NCBI RefSeq assembly: GCF_006442815.1
Contig: NZ_VFVL01000044.1
Span: forward strand, 1-39,765
DNA: 39,765 nt
From: Mesorhizobium sp. B2-4-3
Lineage (GTDB): Bacteria > Pseudomonadota > Alphaproteobacteria > Rhizobiales > Rhizobiaceae
Reading direction: 5' to 3'
Of the stretch, positions 1 to 8,778 are shown piece by piece. The notes beneath the pieces are model-generated. The model made no database searches. It had not been told where the DNA came from and saw only the letters and a program-made list of their open reading frames with translations. Both the position numbers and the translations under genes were made by a program. Position 1 is the stretch's first letter, and each line of letters begins with the position of its first letter.

Positions 1-27
1 CTTGCTCTCCTTGCAAAGGGCCAAAAG

Positions 28-72
28 TGTAACCCATCTATCCGGAATGAACTGTCACCCATCTCTCGGGAA
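28..72. repeat. Two direct repeats typical of an IS21-like element end (remnant)
   Basis: Two 20-bp direct repeats sit at 28-47 and 53-72. Each has the form TGT(A/C)ACCCATCT(A/C)TC(C/G)GGAA, and 17 of 20 positions agree. Spaced short repeats of this kind, with a core like TGTCACCCATCTC, are familiar at the ends of IS21-family elements in rhizobia. No transposase (istA/istB) reading frame is visible in the window, so this is either the end of an element lying to the left or a leftover fragment. The assignment rests on remembered resemblance, not on a database match. Confidence 0.4.
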
Positions 73-132
73 GGGCAGATCGGCCAACGCCTTTGAAGCA
101 TCGCGTGGTCTGACCGGAAAGCCGATCGGATA

Positions 133-654
133 TCAGGCGCCTTGAATGGCAATCGCGGTGGTGAGCAGGATCAGGCTCAGCATCGCCAGTGCCGCGCGGA
201 TGACGTGCGACAGTTCCCAGCGGTTGCGCAGTGCCTTCCACTCCTGCGCTGGTGGGAGCGGAACTCCGTCACTGCCCTCAGCCGCGAAGAAGCGCTTTGC
301 CGGCGCGGTCAATTCCACTTCCTGCAGCCAGTGCTTGTTGACCGGCTGGGTCATGAACCAGAAGACAAGCTGCATGACGAGAAGCGCAACCAAGGCGCCG
401 GCGATCAGCCAGAATCGGCTAGGGCTGCCCGACGTCAGCATAAGCGCCAATGTCGCCGCGATCCCGCCAACCTCGGCAATGCCGCCTCCGATCGTGAAAC
501 CCGGATAGTAGATCCGTTGGACTACGAAATAGTCTTGCCGGCCGAGACGCAATTTGCCCGGCAATTCCAGCGCGTGGGCGAGAGCCATGGCCATCGCGCC
601 CGCCACGAGGATGACGGTCAGGACCTCAAGGGAAAAATAGATCGGATGGGGCAT
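133..654 (-). CDS. Four-helix membrane protein, DUF1772-like
   Basis: A 173-residue inner-membrane protein of unknown function. Hydrophobic segments lie at about residues 7-27, 50-72, 79-101 and 150-172. The glycine-rich second helix, the FWFMTQPVNKHW stretch after the third helix and the RNRWELSHVIRA motif before the last helix recall DUF1772-type proteins, a family with few characterised members. The frame runs upstream to 741, but the ATG at 654 is preferred: GGAG lies 4 bases before it and the first helix then begins at once, while the upstream ATG has no ribosome binding site and adds only a charged, non-membrane leader. It is divergent from the HAD-ATPase gene. The family assignment is tentative; the membrane character is clear. 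Confidence 0.7.
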   Translation of the reverse strand: MPHPIYFSLEVLTVILVAGAMAMALAHALELPGKLRLGRQDYFVVQRIYYPGFTIGGGIAEVGGIAATLALMLTSGSPSRFWLIAGALVALLVMQLVFWFMTQPVNKHWLQEVELTAPAKRFFAAEGSDGVPLPPAQEWKALRNRWELSHVIRAALAMLSLILLTTAIAIQGA

Positions 655-857
655 CTCACTCCGGATGGCTTCGCGCGCCGCTTGAGGTGGAACGTGACGT
701 TCCGGCCAGGGTTCCAAATCGGCTGCGCGACGCATCGGCATCGGGCGGCGACGGAAATCGGATCTGCGCCCAACCTTTTCCGCCGACAGGCGTTGTTGTT
801 CGCCGGGCCGGTTCCTGCCGGCTCGATCGCGCGAGAGGCAGTGGAGAGGCTCAACCG

Positions 858-2570
858 ATGTATTTCATGGCATTGGCCACCGACTATGACGGCACGCTGG
901 CGCATGATGGCCTGGTCACGGCCAGCACCATCTCGGCGCTGGAAAAGCTGAAGAAATCGGGGCGCAAGCTCATCCTGGTCACAGGGCGCGAACTGCCTGA
1001 TCTCAAGGAGGTTTTTCCCGAACTTTCCCTGTTCGACAAGGTCGTCGCCGAAAACGGCGCGCTGATCTACACGCCGGCCAGCGAGGAAGAGCGCACGATC
1101 TCGCCCTCGCCTTCCTCCGACCTCGTCGACAGGCTCAAGAAGCGCGGCGTGAAGCCGCTGTCGGTTGGGCGCTCGATCGTCGCCACCTGGGAGCCGCACC
1201 AGGTGACGGTGCTCGATGTCATCAAGAAGCTCGGGTTGGAGCTGGAGATCATCTTCAACAAGGGCGCGGTGATGATCCTGCCCTCGGGCATCAACAAGGC
1301 AACCGGACTGGCGGCTGCGCTTGAGGACCTGAAGCTGTCGCACCATAATGTCGTGGCCGTCGGCGACGCCGAGAACGACCACGCCTTCCTCAGGGCCTCG
1401 GGCTGCAGCGTCGCGGTCGCCAACGCGCTGCCCGCGGTCAAGGAAACCGCCGACCTCGTCACCAAGGCGCCGCGCGGCAAAGGCGTCGAGGAACTGATCC
1501 GCAAGCTGACCAAGCGCGATTATCCGCTGGCCAAGAAGCGCTCGCGCGGCGTGCTGCTCGGGGCCGCGCGAGGGAAAGAGATTTATCTGTCGCCGACGGA
1601 GACGGTCCTGATCGCCGGAAGCTCGGGCATCGGCAAATCGACTTTGGCCACGGCGCTCACCGAGCGGCTCGTCGAGAAGGGCCTGCAGTTCTGCATTTTC
1701 GATCCCGAAGGCGACTATGACGGGCTGAAGGGCGCAGTGCCGCTCGGCAACGGCTCGACCGCACCGAACAAGGAGCAACTGCTGGAATTGATTGAGAAGC
1801 CCGGGACCAATGTCGTGGTCAACGGGCTGGCGCTGAAGGTCGATGAGCGTCCCGATTTCTTCGCCGAATTGCTGCCTGGCCTCGGCAATGTCCGTTACCG
1901 AACCGCAAGGCCGCACTGGCTGATCATCGACGAGGCGCATCATTTGATGCCAAAGCGGCGCGGAGACACGCGGGCGGTGCTTTCGATCGAGCTACCCGGC
2001 ACGGTTCTGATCACCGTGCATCCGGAAGCAATTTCCACCGATGCGTTGCGCCTGGTGACGGCGGTGATCGCGCTCGGGCCGAAGGCAAAGGGCGTGATCA
2101 AGACCTTCTGCAAGGAAACGGGGCTCAAGGCGCCAAAGGACATTCCGCTGCCCAAGGGCGACCGCGTCCTGTTCTGGCGGCCGCATGAGGACAAGAAGCC
2201 GTTCACGGTGAAAGCGATCGAGCCTGACCAGTCGCTGAAGCGGCACAGCCGCAAATATGCCGAGGGCGAGCTCGACGAGGCCGGCAGCTTCTATTTCACC
2301 GGGCCGAAGAAGACGATGAATCTAAGGGCCCACAATCTCATCATCTTCGCCCGGATGGCCGAAGGCATCGACGACAAGACGTGGGAATATCACCTGCGCG
2401 CCGGCGACTATTCCAAATGGTTCCGCCAGCAGATCAGGGACAAGGACCTCGCCCGCGAAACAGCGGAGGCGGAGAAGGACAAGACATTGTCGGCCGACGA
2501 GAGCCGCAAGCTGGTGATCGACGCCGTGCGCCGCCGCTACACGGCGCCTGCCTCCGCTGCGGAGAAGTAG
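858..2570 (+). CDS. HAD-IIB phosphatase fused to a HerA/DUF87-like P-loop ATPase
   Basis: A 570-residue two-domain protein. Residues about 5-230 form a Cof-type (IIB) HAD phosphatase: DYDGT nucleophile motif at 9-13, VTGRE motif II, a Lys in GINKATG, and the acidic GDAENDHAFL motif IV. Residues about 235-450 form a P-loop ATPase with Walker A GSSGIGKST near 254 and Walker B LIIDEAHH near 355, of the HerA/DUF87 type. The C-terminal 100 residues contain WEYHLRAGDYSKWFR, a motif seen in other HAD and DUF5752-like proteins. The open frame extends back to 687, but the ATG at 858 has GGAGAGG 8 bases upstream and starts just before the HAD fold. Substrate and role are unknown; HAD-IIB enzymes usually dephosphorylate sugar phosphates. 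It converges with smc, leaving 31 bases between them. Confidence 0.85.
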   Translation: MYFMALATDYDGTLAHDGLVTASTISALEKLKKSGRKLILVTGRELPDLKEVFPELSLFDKVVAENGALIYTPASEEERTISPSPSSDLVDRLKKRGVKPLSVGRSIVATWEPHQVTVLDVIKKLGLELEIIFNKGAVMILPSGINKATGLAAALEDLKLSHHNVVAVGDAENDHAFLRASGCSVAVANALPAVKETADLVTKAPRGKGVEELIRKLTKRDYPLAKKRSRGVLLGAARGKEIYLSPTETVLIAGSSGIGKSTLATALTERLVEKGLQFCIFDPEGDYDGLKGAVPLGNGSTAPNKEQLLELIEKPGTNVVVNGLALKVDERPDFFAELLPGLGNVRYRTARPHWLIIDEAHHLMPKRRGDTRAVLSIELPGTVLITVHPEAISTDALRLVTAVIALGPKAKGVIKTFCKETGLKAPKDIPLPKGDRVLFWRPHEDKKPFTVKAIEPDQSLKRHSRKYAEGELDEAGSFYFTGPKKTMNLRAHNLIIFARMAEGIDDKTWEYHLRAGDYSKWFRQQIRDKDLARETAEAEKDKTLSADESRKLVIDAVRRRYTAPASAAEK

Positions 2571-2601
2571 ATCGGTTCGCCAGCCTGAATCGGCCGAGCT
2601 C

Positions 2602-5600
2602 TCAGCTCGCCTCGCGCATCGCCTCGGCCGCCTGCAGGTCGACCGAGACCAGTTGGCTGACGCCCTGCTCGGCCATGGTGACACCGAACAGCCGGTCCAT
2701 GCGCGCCATGGTGATGGGGTTGTGGGTGATGATGACGAAGCGCGTCTCGGTGGTCTTCGACATCTCGTCCATCAAATTGCAGAAGCGCTCGACATTGTGG
2801 TCGTCGAGCGGCGCGTCGACCTCGTCGAGCACGCAGATCGGCGCGGGGTTGGTGAGGAACACGGCGAAGATCAGCGACATCGCCGTCAGCGCCTGCTCGC
2901 CGCCGGAAAGCAGCGTCATCGTCTGCGGCTTCTTGCCGGGCGGACGGGCGAGGATTTCCAGCCCCGCCTCCAGCGGATCCTCGGACTCGATCAACTGCAG
3001 CTCGGCCGTGCCGCCGCCGAACAGATGCGAGAACAGCCGCTGGAAATGGCCGTTGACCACCTCGAAGGCCGACAGCAGCCGCTCGCGGCCCTCGCGGTTG
3101 AGGCTCTGGATCGCCTGGCGCAGCTTTCTGATCGCCTCGATGATGTCCTCGCGCTCGGAAACGATGGTCTCCAGACGCTCCGACAATTCCTTCTGCTCTT
3201 CCTCGGCGCGCAGGTTGACGGCGCCGAGCCGCTCACGCTCGATCTTCAGCCGGTCGAGCTGGCGTTCGATCTCGGCCATGTCGGGCATCGGGTCGTCGGC
3301 TTCGAGGCCGGTATGCTTGATGACCAGATGCGGCGGCGTGTTGAGCGCTTCCTGGATGCGTGCCTCGACCTCAGCGCGGCGCTCATCCGCCGCGGTGAGC
3401 CGCTCCTCGGCGCGGACGCGGGTCTCGCGCGATTCGGCGAGCGACTGGATGGCGGCGGTGGCCGCCTTGTCGAGCTCCGCCTGCTTGTTTTCCGCCTCCT
3501 GCAGGCGGTCGCTCGCCGTCTGGCGCAGCGCCTCGGCCTCGGAAAGCTGCGTCAGCAAGGCACGACGCTTGGCGTCGATCTCGTCCGGCGCGTCGGCCAG
3601 CCTCTCGCGCTCAGCCTCGGCCTCGGCCTTGCGCTCGCCAAGGGCGGTGATTTGCGTCGAGGCATTTTCGGCACGCTCCAGCCAGTTCCTGCGCTCGGCG
3701 CCGATGGCATCCAACCGGCGCATGCGCGCCTCGGCCTCGCGCCGCAGCCCTTCATGCACGGCGCGCGCATCGGCGAGCGTGGCGCGGTCGCGCGAGACGT
3801 TGGCGGAGGCCTGCTCGAGCTGCAATTGCAGGTCGCCGAGATCGGGCGCGTCCTGCAACATCGCCTCGGCTTCGAGGAAAGCGGCCTGCGTCTCCTCATG
3901 GCTGTCGACGATGCGAGCGCGTGCCTCTTCAAGCGCGGCGCGCCGGCTCAACAGCTCGCCGCCGGCCTTCTCGGCCTCGGCCAGCGCGTTGCGGGCGGCA
4001 TCCAGCGCATGCTGGGCATCGCGGCCGGCTTGGCGCGCATTGCGCTCGGCATCGCTTGCCTGGCGCATCGCCTGCTCGGCATGCGCCAACGCCTCCTCGG
4101 CCTCGCGCACCACGCGCGTCGCCTGCACGGCTTCGGCATCTAGCTCTGCCAGGCGGTTCTTCTGCGCCAGCCGCAGCGCGGCGGCGGTCGGAGCGTCGGC
4201 GCTCGCGGTCAGGCCGTCCCAGCGCCAGAGCGCGCCATCGCGGCTGACCAGCCGCTGGCCGGGGGCCAGAAGCGCCTGCAACCGGCGGCCGTCGGCGGCG
4301 TCGACGATGCCGATCTGCGCGAGGCGGCGGGCAAGCTGCGCCGGCGCGCGCACGACGCTGGCCAGGCTCTTCACGCCTTCGGGCAGCGACGCATCGCCGG
4401 GCTGGACCGCGCTTTCGCCCCAATGCACCGGAGCGCTGCGGTCGAGCGGAACGTCAAGGTCCTCGCCAAGGGCCGCGCCCAGCGCGGTTTCGTAGCCGCG
4501 CTCGACACTGATCTGCTCCAGCACCGAAGGGAAAAGATCGCCCCCGCTGGTGGCGTTGAGGATCTTCGCCAGCGTACGCGCTTCCGTCTCGATGCGCGCC
4601 AGTTCCGCCCTTGCATCCTGCAGCGGAGGCCTTGCGGCGCTTTCGGCCGCGCGAGCCTCGGCGACGGCCTGCTCGGCGGCAACAGTGCTGGCCTCGCTCT
4701 CTTCCAGCCGGGCCAGCGCATCCTCGACCAGAAGCCGCTTCTCGGCAGGATCAGGCAGGCCGGAAATGCGCGCGACGATGTCGGAAAGCTCGCGGTCGAC
4801 CTCGGCGAGCTGGCGGGCGAAGCGATCGCGGCGCTCGGCGGTCTCGCGCAGCGAGCGCTCGATCTGGTGGCGCGAGGCGGCCGCCTCGGCGCGCTCGGCG
4901 GTCAGCGCGGCAAGTTTTCCCTCGCTTTGCGAAAGCGTTACGCCGGCCTGCTCGAAGGCGGCGCGCGTGGTCGCCTCGCGCTCGGCGGCACCGGCGTTTT
5001 CCGAATTGAGCCCGGCTTCCTCGGTGCGCAGGCGCTCCAGGATGTCGGCATTGTCGCGCACCATCCGCTCCTCGCGGGCGATGTCGGCGTCGAGTTGCTG
5101 CAGGCGGCGTTCGAGCTCGGCCTGGCGCGCGCGGATGCGGCCAGCCTCTTCCTCGATCTGGGTCTTGGCGATCGACAGGCGCTGAAAGGCGGCAGCGGCG
5201 GCGGCTTCGGCGTCGCGCAGGTCCGGCAGCCGGTGCGCGGCGATGCCCTGCTCCCTGGCCGCTGCCATCTGGGCCGCAGCGCGGTCGCCGACCAGCGTGG
5301 TGGCGACGGCAAGCGCGGAACGCGCCTCGCCTTCCTGCGTCTTGGCCAGCGTCCAGCGCAGATGCAGCAGCGTCGCTTCGGCCTTGCGGATATCGGCCGA
5401 CAGGTTCTTGAAGCGCGAGGCCTGGCGCGCCTGGCGCTTCAGGCTCTCGATCTGGCCTTCCAGCTCGCCGACAACGTCGTCCAGCCGCTCGAGGTTCTGC
5501 TCGGCCGCCTTGAGCCTCAGCTCGGCCTCATGCCGGCGCGTGTGCAGGCCGGAGATGCCGGCGGCTTCTTCAAGCAGGGCGCGGCGGGCCTGCGGCTTTG

Positions 5601-6063
5601 CCTGGATCAGCTCGCCGATCCGGCCCTGGCCGACCATGGAGGGCGAGCGCGCGCCGGTCGACTGGTCGGCGAACAGAAGCTGCACGTCCTTGGCGCGCGC
5701 TTCCTTGCCGTTGATGCGGTAGAGCGAGCCCGCCTCGCGCTCGATGCGGCGCGACACCTGCAACTCATCGGCATCGTTGAAGGCAGCGGGCGCCGTGCGA
5801 TCGGCGTTGTCGAGGAAAAGCGTGACTTCGGCGGTGTTGCGCGCAGGGCGCGCACCCGAGCCCGAGAAGATCACGTCGTCCATGCCGGACGCGCGCATGT
5901 TCTTGTAGGAGCTTTCGCCCATCACCCAGCGCAAAGCTTCGACGAGGTTCGACTTGCCGCAGCCGTTCGGCCCGACAATGCCGGTCAGCCCGCGTTCGAT
6001 GACGAACTCGCCGGGCTCGACGAAGGATTTGAAACCGAGGAGGCGAAGGCGCGAAAATTTCAT
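2602..6063 (-). CDS. smc: Chromosome segregation ATPase SMC
   Basis: The 1153-residue SMC protein, the core of the bacterial condensin that organises and segregates the chromosome together with ScpA and ScpB. The N-terminal ATPase half has Walker A GPNGCGKS at 31-38. Long heptad-rich coiled coils (about 170-500 and 650-960) flank a hinge with GYETALGAALGEDL. The C-terminal half has the ABC signature LSGGEQAL near 1050 and Walker B ICVLDEVDAPLD near 1073. The length is normal for the family and no key residue is missing. It is the last gene of a leftward run after the DUF721 and DsbA-like genes, an order shared by many Rhizobiales. The long open frames on the opposite strand are by-products of its high GC content. 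Confidence 0.98.
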   Translation of the reverse strand: MKFSRLRLLGFKSFVEPGEFVIERGLTGIVGPNGCGKSNLVEALRWVMGESSYKNMRASGMDDVIFSGSGARPARNTAEVTLFLDNADRTAPAAFNDADELQVSRRIEREAGSLYRINGKEARAKDVQLLFADQSTGARSPSMVGQGRIGELIQAKPQARRALLEEAAGISGLHTRRHEAELRLKAAEQNLERLDDVVGELEGQIESLKRQARQASRFKNLSADIRKAEATLLHLRWTLAKTQEGEARSALAVATTLVGDRAAAQMAAAREQGIAAHRLPDLRDAEAAAAAAFQRLSIAKTQIEEEAGRIRARQAELERRLQQLDADIAREERMVRDNADILERLRTEEAGLNSENAGAAEREATTRAAFEQAGVTLSQSEGKLAALTAERAEAAASRHQIERSLRETAERRDRFARQLAEVDRELSDIVARISGLPDPAEKRLLVEDALARLEESEASTVAAEQAVAEARAAESAARPPLQDARAELARIETEARTLAKILNATSGGDLFPSVLEQISVERGYETALGAALGEDLDVPLDRSAPVHWGESAVQPGDASLPEGVKSLASVVRAPAQLARRLAQIGIVDAADGRRLQALLAPGQRLVSRDGALWRWDGLTASADAPTAAALRLAQKNRLAELDAEAVQATRVVREAEEALAHAEQAMRQASDAERNARQAGRDAQHALDAARNALAEAEKAGGELLSRRAALEEARARIVDSHEETQAAFLEAEAMLQDAPDLGDLQLQLEQASANVSRDRATLADARAVHEGLRREAEARMRRLDAIGAERRNWLERAENASTQITALGERKAEAEAERERLADAPDEIDAKRRALLTQLSEAEALRQTASDRLQEAENKQAELDKAATAAIQSLAESRETRVRAEERLTAADERRAEVEARIQEALNTPPHLVIKHTGLEADDPMPDMAEIERQLDRLKIERERLGAVNLRAEEEQKELSERLETIVSEREDIIEAIRKLRQAIQSLNREGRERLLSAFEVVNGHFQRLFSHLFGGGTAELQLIESEDPLEAGLEILARPPGKKPQTMTLLSGGEQALTAMSLIFAVFLTNPAPICVLDEVDAPLDDHNVERFCNLMDEMSKTTETRFVIITHNPITMARMDRLFGVTMAEQGVSQLVSVDLQAAEAMREAS

Positions 6064-6126
6064 TCGCGCCGCCCAACACTACAGGCGTGCGCGCCGAAGC
6101 CGGACCGCCTCGGCGCGGCCTGGATG

Positions 6127-6888
6127 TCAGAGCAGAGGGTCGATGATGGCCGACATTTCCTCAATCGACATCGCCCCTTTGTAGGTCTTTCCGTTGATGA
6201 AGAAGGTCGGCGTCGAGTCGACCTTGAACTCGTCCGCTCCGCGTTTCTGGACTGCTCTCACATCGTCCAGAAGTTTCTGGTCCGTCAAGCAGGACTCAAA
6301 GGACTCCTGTGTAAAACCGGCCAGCTTGGAGATCTGCAACAGCGCTTCCTTGGTGTTGTTGACGCCAACCCAGCTCGGCTGCTGCTTGAACAGCACGTCG
6401 ACCATGGCGAAGTAGTTGTCCTTGGAGCAGCGCGCCAGCATGAAGCCGGCCTCGGCGCTCGGGTCGAACGGGAATTCGCGCAGGATGTAACGCGCCTTGC
6501 CGGTGTCGATATATTTTGTCTTCAACTCAGGGAAGGTGGTCATGGCGAAATGCGCGCAATGCGGGCAGGTCATCGACGCGTATTCGACGATGGTGACCTT
6601 GGCGTCGTCCTTGCCGAGCTGCTTGTCGGGCAGCGCGCCGGGCTTCAGCAACTCCGCCATGTCGACGTCGCCGCTCGATTGCGGAACCTGAACCGCGGCC
6701 GGCGTGGCGGCCGGCTTGGCAGGCGTCGACGGATCGGCAGGCTTCACATCGGCTGCCTTCGCCTCCTCGCCGGAGTCGCTGCATGCGGCGAGCAGCGCCA
6801 CCGCGGGCACAGCGGCCAGCGTGCTCAGAACGTTTCTGCGGGACAAGCTTTTGCCAAACGGGCTTTTGCCAAACGGGGCACGGTTCAT
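6127..6888 (-). CDS. DsbA-family thiol:disulfide oxidoreductase, predicted lipoprotein
   Basis: A 253-residue exported thioredoxin-fold protein. After a short basic stretch containing SRRN comes a hydrophobic segment ending in LLAAC, a lipobox with Cys36. A Pro/Ala-rich linker (about 40-75) leads to the DsbA-like domain with active site CPHC near 107-110 and the cis-Pro loop STPTFFING. Such proteins form or rearrange disulfides in the periplasm. The ATG at 6888 was chosen over one 36 bases upstream because AGGTG lies 6 bases before it. SRR might be a twin-arginine signal, but the match is weak. It lies 63 bases upstream of smc in the same direction, so co-transcription is likely although the functions are unrelated. 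The leader contains an in-frame 15-bp duplication. Confidence 0.92.
   Translation of the reverse strand: MNRAPFGKSPFGKSLSRRNVLSTLAAVPAVALLAACSDSGEEAKAADVKPADPSTPAKPAATPAAVQVPQSSGDVDMAELLKPGALPDKQLGKDDAKVTIVEYASMTCPHCAHFAMTTFPELKTKYIDTGKARYILREFPFDPSAEAGFMLARCSKDNYFAMVDVLFKQQPSWVGVNNTKEALLQISKLAGFTQESFESCLTDQKLLDDVRAVQKRGADEFKVDSTPTFFINGKTYKGAMSIEEMSAIIDPLL
6848..6877. repeat. Perfect 15-bp tandem duplication inside the DsbA-like leader
   Basis: The unit CTTTTGCCAAACGGG occurs twice in direct succession. It lies in frame in the gene on the minus strand and duplicates five residues (PFGKS) before the signal peptide core. This is a simple replication-slippage product and probably tolerated because it precedes the hydrophobic segment. 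Confidence 0.85.
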
Positions 6889-7041
6889 GCGAATCACCTG
6901 ATACGGTTGGATTTTGCAATGCAAGGGCTAGAAAAGGCGAGAGTTGGCGCGAATTAAGGCATCGCGATCCCCAATCCAACCGCGAAACTTGATCACAAGC
7001 ATCACGAATGCGCGAGATCGGTGACGCATTCATGACGCTTC

Positions 7042-7551
7042 TTACGACCCTTTGGGCTTCCTTTCACCCATAATTGTCGCGCCGAGCCGCTCCAGCGAAG
7101 CGCGCAGGCCGTCATCCTCGATCTGGCCGACCAGATGCGAAAGCTTCGACTTCTCCGCCTCGCTCAGAGGGCGCGGCGCCGGCTTCGGCCGCGCCTTTTG
7201 CGAAAGCACCGGTTTTTGCAAAATCTTGATGCGGCCGACCGCGTTGAAACCCAGGAAGGCATTGACGCGGTTGATCACCTCGCCGGCCTCGTGCTGCAGA
7301 TGCAACGCCGCCATGCCTTCGCAGGCGATGATCAAGGTCGCCGGCTCGAACGGATCGTCCTCATGCAGCCGGCGCGGCCACTGGATCTTTTCCGGCCGCG
7401 AGTGGGCGGACAGGCGCGGTCCGGCGATCTCTTCCCAGGACTGCACCAGCCCGATCGAGATACCGGCGCGCTTCTTCAGCACCGGATCGAGGATCTCGGT
7501 GGCGAGATCGCTCACCGGAACGGGATTGCCGAAGCGCCTTTTCCCTGCCAT
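7042..7551 (-). CDS. DUF721 (DciA-like) protein
   Basis: A 169-residue protein with the DUF721 fold: an N-terminal segment with LDPVLKKRAGISIGLVQSWEEIAGPRLSAHSRPEKI and a central part LIIACEGMAALHLQHEAGEVINRVNAFLGFNAVGRIKIL, both typical. Proteins of this family include DciA, which helps load the replicative helicase DnaB in bacteria lacking DnaC. Whether this alphaproteobacterial copy does the same is inferred from the family. The C-terminal Pro/Lys-rich tail is variable. It is divergent from mutY, with 33 bases between the two start codons, and leads the leftward run toward the DsbA-like gene and smc, 153 bases away from the former. Confidence 0.88.
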   Translation of the reverse strand: MAGKRRFGNPVPVSDLATEILDPVLKKRAGISIGLVQSWEEIAGPRLSAHSRPEKIQWPRRLHEDDPFEPATLIIACEGMAALHLQHEAGEVINRVNAFLGFNAVGRIKILQKPVLSQKARPKPAPRPLSEAEKSKLSHLVGQIEDDGLRASLERLGATIMGERKPKGS

Positions 7552-7584
7552 GTGCGTTCTCCAGTTCCCCAGCTCATCCGATCA

Positions 7585-8778
7585 ATGGCACCGCTCGATC
7601 AGACCCGCAAGGCATCACAGAAGCCCGCATCCGGCGATATCGGATCCGGAGATACCAGCAAAGCTGGATCGGATACCAGCAGGGCTGGATCCTTGGATAT
7701 CGCCTCCCGCCTGCTTGCCTGGTATGAAGCGCATCATCGCGACCTGCCCTGGCGCGTCACGCCCGCTGCGTTTGCGCGCGGCGTAAGGGCCGATCCCTAT
7801 CGCGTCTGGATGTCCGAGGTGATGCTGCAGCAGACCACGGTCGAGGCGGTGAAAGCCTATTTCCGCAATTTCGTCGAGAAATGGCCGACGGTCGAGGCGC
7901 TGGCGGCGGCACCCGCCGGGGATGTGATGAAGGCGTGGGCCGGTCTCGGCTATTATTCCAGGGCGCGCAACCTCAAAGCCTGCGCCGACCTCGTGGCGCT
8001 GCGGGGCGGCCGCTTTCCGGACACCGAGGCGGGCCTGCGCGAATTGCCGGGAATCGGCGCCTATACGGCGGCGGCGATAGCGGCAATCGCCTTCGACCGG
8101 CCGGCGGCGGTCGTCGACGGCAATGTCGAGCGGGTCGTGACCCGGCTCCATTCGATCGAAACGCTGCTCAGCGAGGCCAAACCGCAAATCCGGGCGCTGG
8201 TCGAAAAACTGGTGCCGCAGACGCGGCCTGGCGATTTTGCCCAGGCGATGATGGATCTCGGCGCGACGATCTGCACGCCGAAGCGGCCGCGCTGCATGCT
8301 CTGCCCTATCCGCGAGGCTTGCAGCGCCATTCTCACCGGCGATCCGGAACGCTTTCCGGTCCGGCTGCCGAAAGACGACAAGCCGCTGCGCAAGGGTGCC
8401 GCCTTCGTCGCCGAGCGCGACGACGGCGCCATCCTCTTGCGCAAGCGGCCCGACAAAGGCCTGCTCGGCGGCATGACCGAAGTGCCGACCACCGCCTGGA
8501 CCGCTAGGGTGGACGGCGCGACGACGGCGGACGCCGCGCCTTTTCCCGCCGATTGGCAGCGCGCCGGGCAGATCGGGCACGTCTTCACCCATTTCGCGCT
8601 CGAACTCGACATCTTTTATGCCCGGATCGCCGGCGATGCGCCCGCGGGGCATTTCTGGTCGCTGGCCCACGAGATTTCCGGGGAGGCGCTGCCGACTGTC
8701 ATGAAAAAGGCAATCGAGGCGGCGATACCGGGCGCGACGAAGAAACCGTCGCCGCACAGTGCAAAGAGGCCTGCATGA
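7585..8778 (+). CDS. mutY: A/G-specific adenine glycosylase MutY
   Basis: A 397-residue base-excision repair glycosylase that removes adenine mispaired with 8-oxoguanine. Seen in order: the catalytic Glu in MSEVMLQQTTV, the helix-hairpin-helix LPGIGAYTAAAIAAIAF, the catalytic Asp in VVDGNVERV, the [4Fe-4S] motif C-x6-C-x2-C-x5-C (CTPKRPRCMLCPIREAC), and a C-terminal NUDIX-like domain that recognises 8-oxoG. The start at 7585 is uncertain, as no strong ribosome binding site is visible; a GTG upstream in the same frame and a TTG near 7694 are alternatives. The first 36 residues are a Ser/Gly/Asp-rich extension encoded by small repeats (7636-7701). The stop overlaps the start of the next HAD gene as ATGA. 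Confidence 0.95.
   Translation: MAPLDQTRKASQKPASGDIGSGDTSKAGSDTSRAGSLDIASRLLAWYEAHHRDLPWRVTPAAFARGVRADPYRVWMSEVMLQQTTVEAVKAYFRNFVEKWPTVEALAAAPAGDVMKAWAGLGYYSRARNLKACADLVALRGGRFPDTEAGLRELPGIGAYTAAAIAAIAFDRPAAVVDGNVERVVTRLHSIETLLSEAKPQIRALVEKLVPQTRPGDFAQAMMDLGATICTPKRPRCMLCPIREACSAILTGDPERFPVRLPKDDKPLRKGAAFVAERDDGAILLRKRPDKGLLGGMTEVPTTAWTARVDGATTADAAPFPADWQRAGQIGHVFTHFALELDIFYARIAGDAPAGHFWSLAHEISGEALPTVMKKAIEAAIPGATKKPSPHSAKRPA
7636..7701. repeat. Palindrome-rich repeat cluster at the 5' end of mutY
   Basis: Two 21-bp tandem units at 7651-7671 and 7672-7692 differ at three positions. Each contains a small hairpin, CCAGC-N3-GCTGG. Outside them GATATC and GGATCC recur in inverted order (GATATCGGATCC near 7636 and GGATCCTTGGATATC ending at 7701), so the whole stretch is nearly self-complementary. 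It stays in frame and encodes a low-complexity linker with DTSKAGS and DTSRAGS. Confidence 0.75.

Noticed and set aside
618..1943. A 441-codon minus-strand frame opposite the HAD-ATPase gene
   Set aside because: Its translation has no recognisable motif and is Asp/Arg/Gln-rich, as expected for the complement of a GC-rich gene; the plus-strand protein has two full motif sets.
2381..6957. Very long open frames on the plus strand opposite smc
   Set aside because: They are antisense to the full-length, motif-complete smc gene and have low-complexity Arg/Ser/Ala-rich translations; high GC content at third positions produces them.
6905..6981. Inverted repeat GGTTGGATT ... AATCCAACC upstream of the DsbA-like gene
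   Set aside because: The 9-base arms are 59 bases apart, too far for a simple hairpin or operator, and the region has no other support.
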